Below, piece by piece: positions 4,525-6,204 of a stretch of DNA of 6,204 nt. The notes beneath the pieces were generated by a model. That model made no database searches and was not told the origin of the DNA. It saw nothing but the letters and a program-made list of their open reading frames with translations. This DNA comes from Candidatus Babeliales bacterium (GTDB taxonomy: Bacteria; Babelota; Babeliae; Babelales; Vermiphilaceae). Numbering within the stretch: position 1 is the first letter of the stretch; each line of letters begins with the position of its first letter. Both the position numbers and the translations under genes were made by a program. Where the stretch lies: positions 1 to 6,204 of the forward strand of contig JAGVMI010000118.1 of the NCBI GenBank assembly GCA_020053845.1, written 5' to 3'.

Positions 4525-6204
4525 TTAGGCCTGATCAGCAGTATCAGTGTCACGCTCTTGCTTGATCGCTTGATCTTCATAGAGGCGACTTACTTCACTA
4601 GTTGTGGTTGCCTCAGATGGCCCTTTGTCGGGGCGATATCCCGTAATACGCGGAAATCTAAGTGCAAACCCCAAGTTTTTTTCCGTTTTAGCTGCAGTAT
4701 GTACAGGAGAAAGTGTAATTTCATCAGCCAATACGCTACACACAATTTCAGGTTCAACCCACACATCTGGCTTGAGTTCTTTGGGCACTACAACATTGTG
4801 TGGCTCACGAGCAATAGCAAGATCATCGCATTTTTTGCGCAAAGCTTTCCACGCCTCATCTGAAAGGCCTGTTCCTATCTTTGCTATCGTCTCAAATACA
4901 TCTTCTTTTTTATTGTAAACGCCCACAAGAAAGGCTCCTATACCAAAATGAGCACGCTTACCACTTCCTGCATAATATCCCAAAATTACACAGTCTATCG
5001 TGTCTTCAAGATGCCCTTGCTGGCGCCTTTTTAATTTAATCCAGTTAAAGTTACGCTTGCCCGGCTGATATAGCGCATCTGGTTTTTTTATCACAAGCCC
5101 CTCAAGCCCTGAGGCAACTTCTTGCGCAAAGTAATTTTGCAGATCATGCACCGACACGATGTTCTTCTCTTCAATCACCTGTACAGGTACATCACCTGAT
5201 TCATGCACAATGGAAAGTAATTTTTTGCGCCGCGCTGAATGAGGTAAATCGAGAACATCTTTGCCATTAAGATACAAAAGATCAAAGAGAAAGACGCGCA
5301 ATGGCATCTCCTGTGCCGCTTGTTCAACGCCATGTTTGCGCTTGCGCTTCACCGTTTCTTGAAAAGGCAAAAAGCCCCCAGTATTGGGATCGTAGACTAT
5401 CGCCTCGCCTTCGCAGATCATTGATTCAACATTAAGTTTTTGACAGGCAAGTACCAAATCCGGAAACATATCTGACATGTCCTGCAGATGTCGTGAGAAA
5501 AAATGTATCCGTGGCTGCTTATGCGTTTTATCAATATGAATCTGCAAACGAAAGCCGTCGAGCTTAGGCTGGGCAACACACACACCTATTTTCTCAATAA
5601 TTTGTTCTGGTGTGGGCAAACGTTCCGCAGCTGCAGGACGTATGGGTATTCCCACTTGCGCATGCATTTTTTTGAGCGCATCAACCCCCTCTTGCTTGAG
5701 CACGTGCGCGATCAATCCAATATCAGCACGAATATTGTAAGCATCTTCAATTACGCCACGAAGTGACTTATCACCTACCTGCATCCATGAAAGCGCATCA
5801 ACAATTGTCATATCTGAAAAGCCAAGTCGCAGTTTGCCTACAACAATACGCACTACGTATTTCGCACTCACAGCATCAAGCTGCTCGAGCAACTGTTTGA
5901 GAACCGATGCTTTTTCTTCTTGCGAGCCCGTTCCACTTATTTTTTCTATATCGCAAAGCATTTTGTACACGTCTTTGATGGAAAGATCTCCCTTGCCACG
6001 CCAATCTTCGCGTACCAGAACACTCCCTAAATCACCCCATTTTTTCGCACTATCCTTGACTGATTCTTGTGAGCAATCAAGCAAAAGCGCAAGCACCGGG
6101 ATGAGACTTTTCTCAGCAAAATTAAACTGTGTTCCTACATATGGCGGGTGCAGCATTCCCAATGAGAGATTTGCTACAATCGACGCTTCTGCTGGCGTGA
6201 CTTG
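4525..6204 (-). CDS. ATP-dependent DNA ligase, archaeal/eukaryal Lig1-like type, 5' end cut off by the window
   Basis: This enzyme seals nicks in duplex DNA through a lysyl-AMP intermediate. The visible 559 residues run from the right edge to a TAA; numbering is from the edge. Domain order is an alpha-helical DNA-binding domain (1 to about 195), the nucleotidyltransferase core (about 205-395) and an OB-fold (about 400-545). Motif I is Lys214-Leu-Asp-Gly in AQPKLDGFR, motif III SRHLQDMSDMFPD (237-249), then EGEA (265-268), motif IIIa FLFDLLYLNG (305-314), motif IV EGLVIK (368-373), motif V WIKLKR (388-393) and motif VI RFPRITGYRPDKGP (516-529). The reading frame stays open upstream of a TTG at 6162 with family-like sequence (VANLSLGMLHPPY), so that TTG is not the start; a few tens of residues are probably missing. 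Bacterial replication normally uses the NAD-dependent LigA, so this may be a repair ligase, an accessory copy or a replacement. It converges on the secreted-protein gene with a 3-base gap. Confidence 0.96.
   Translation of the reverse strand, partial: QVTPAEASIVANLSLGMLHPPYVGTQFNFAEKSLIPVLALLLDCSQESVKDSAKKWGDLGSVLVREDWRGKGDLSIKDVYKMLCDIEKISGTGSQEEKASVLKQLLEQLDAVSAKYVVRIVVGKLRLGFSDMTIVDALSWMQVGDKSLRGVIEDAYNIRADIGLIAHVLKQEGVDALKKMHAQVGIPIRPAAAERLPTPEQIIEKIGVCVAQPKLDGFRLQIHIDKTHKQPRIHFFSRHLQDMSDMFPDLVLACQKLNVESMICEGEAIVYDPNTGGFLPFQETVKRKRKHGVEQAAQEMPLRVFLFDLLYLNGKDVLDLPHSARRKKLLSIVHESGDVPVQVIEEKNIVSVHDLQNYFAQEVASGLEGLVIKKPDALYQPGKRNFNWIKLKRRQQGHLEDTIDCVILGYYAGSGKRAHFGIGAFLVGVYNKKEDVFETIAKIGTGLSDEAWKALRKKCDDLAIAREPHNVVVPKELKPDVWVEPEIVCSVLADEITLSPVHTAAKTEKNLGFALRFPRITGYRPDKGPSEATTTSEVSRLYEDQAIKQERDTDTADQA

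Noticed and set aside
1..6204. Mobile elements, CRISPR arrays, toxin-antitoxin pairs, tRNA or rRNA genes.
   Set aside because: The window is almost filled by six genes; I saw no transposase, no regular repeat-spacer pattern, no terminal inverted repeats and no tRNA-like fold.

Overview
The window reads as ordinary, tightly packed bacterial chromosome. It holds six protein genes and no gene-free stretch over 300 bases. RsmG (a bacterial 16S rRNA methyltransferase) and GatA/GatC with bacterial-type motifs indicate a bacterium. An archaeal/eukaryal-type ATP-dependent DNA ligase sits beside them. The gene mix (tRNA-dependent amidation, a MATE exporter, an ATP-dependent ligase, an unplaced secreted protein) and short spacers would fit a candidate-phylum or host-associated lineage such as Dependentiae (TM6). 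That placement is an impression from protein style, not shown by the sequence.

Layout: positions 1-3748 form a leftward (minus-strand) cluster read as rsmG, MATE transporter, gatC, gatA. gatA runs off the left edge, so only about 404 of the usual ~485 residues are visible. gatC starts inside the MATE stop codon (ATGA overlap) and gatA follows gatC after 8 bases, so these three are probably cotranscribed. gatB is not visible and may lie beyond the left edge. A near-consensus sigma70-type promoter lies directly after the rsmG stop and would start the MATE-gatC-gatA message. It implies that the MATE protein starts at an internal ATG (2914), after a ~128-base leader with a 9-bp hairpin, and not at the first possible GTG (3043).

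At 3749-3819 a 71-base divergent spacer separates rsmG from a rightward gene for a 233-residue secreted protein whose family I do not recognise (3820-4521). The start of that gene carries a 13-bp direct repeat and a possible outward promoter for rsmG. Its stop lies 3 bases from the stop of the convergent DNA ligase gene (4525 to beyond the right edge). The ligase lacks only its extreme N-terminus.

Functionally, GatCA belongs to tRNA-dependent Asn/Gln formation, RsmG to ribosome maturation, the MATE protein to export and the ligase to DNA nick sealing. They look like neighbouring housekeeping genes, not one dedicated system. I found no mobile element, CRISPR array, RNA gene or clear new multi-gene system. 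The best leads are the unknown secreted protein, the archaeal-type ligase and the MATE leader.
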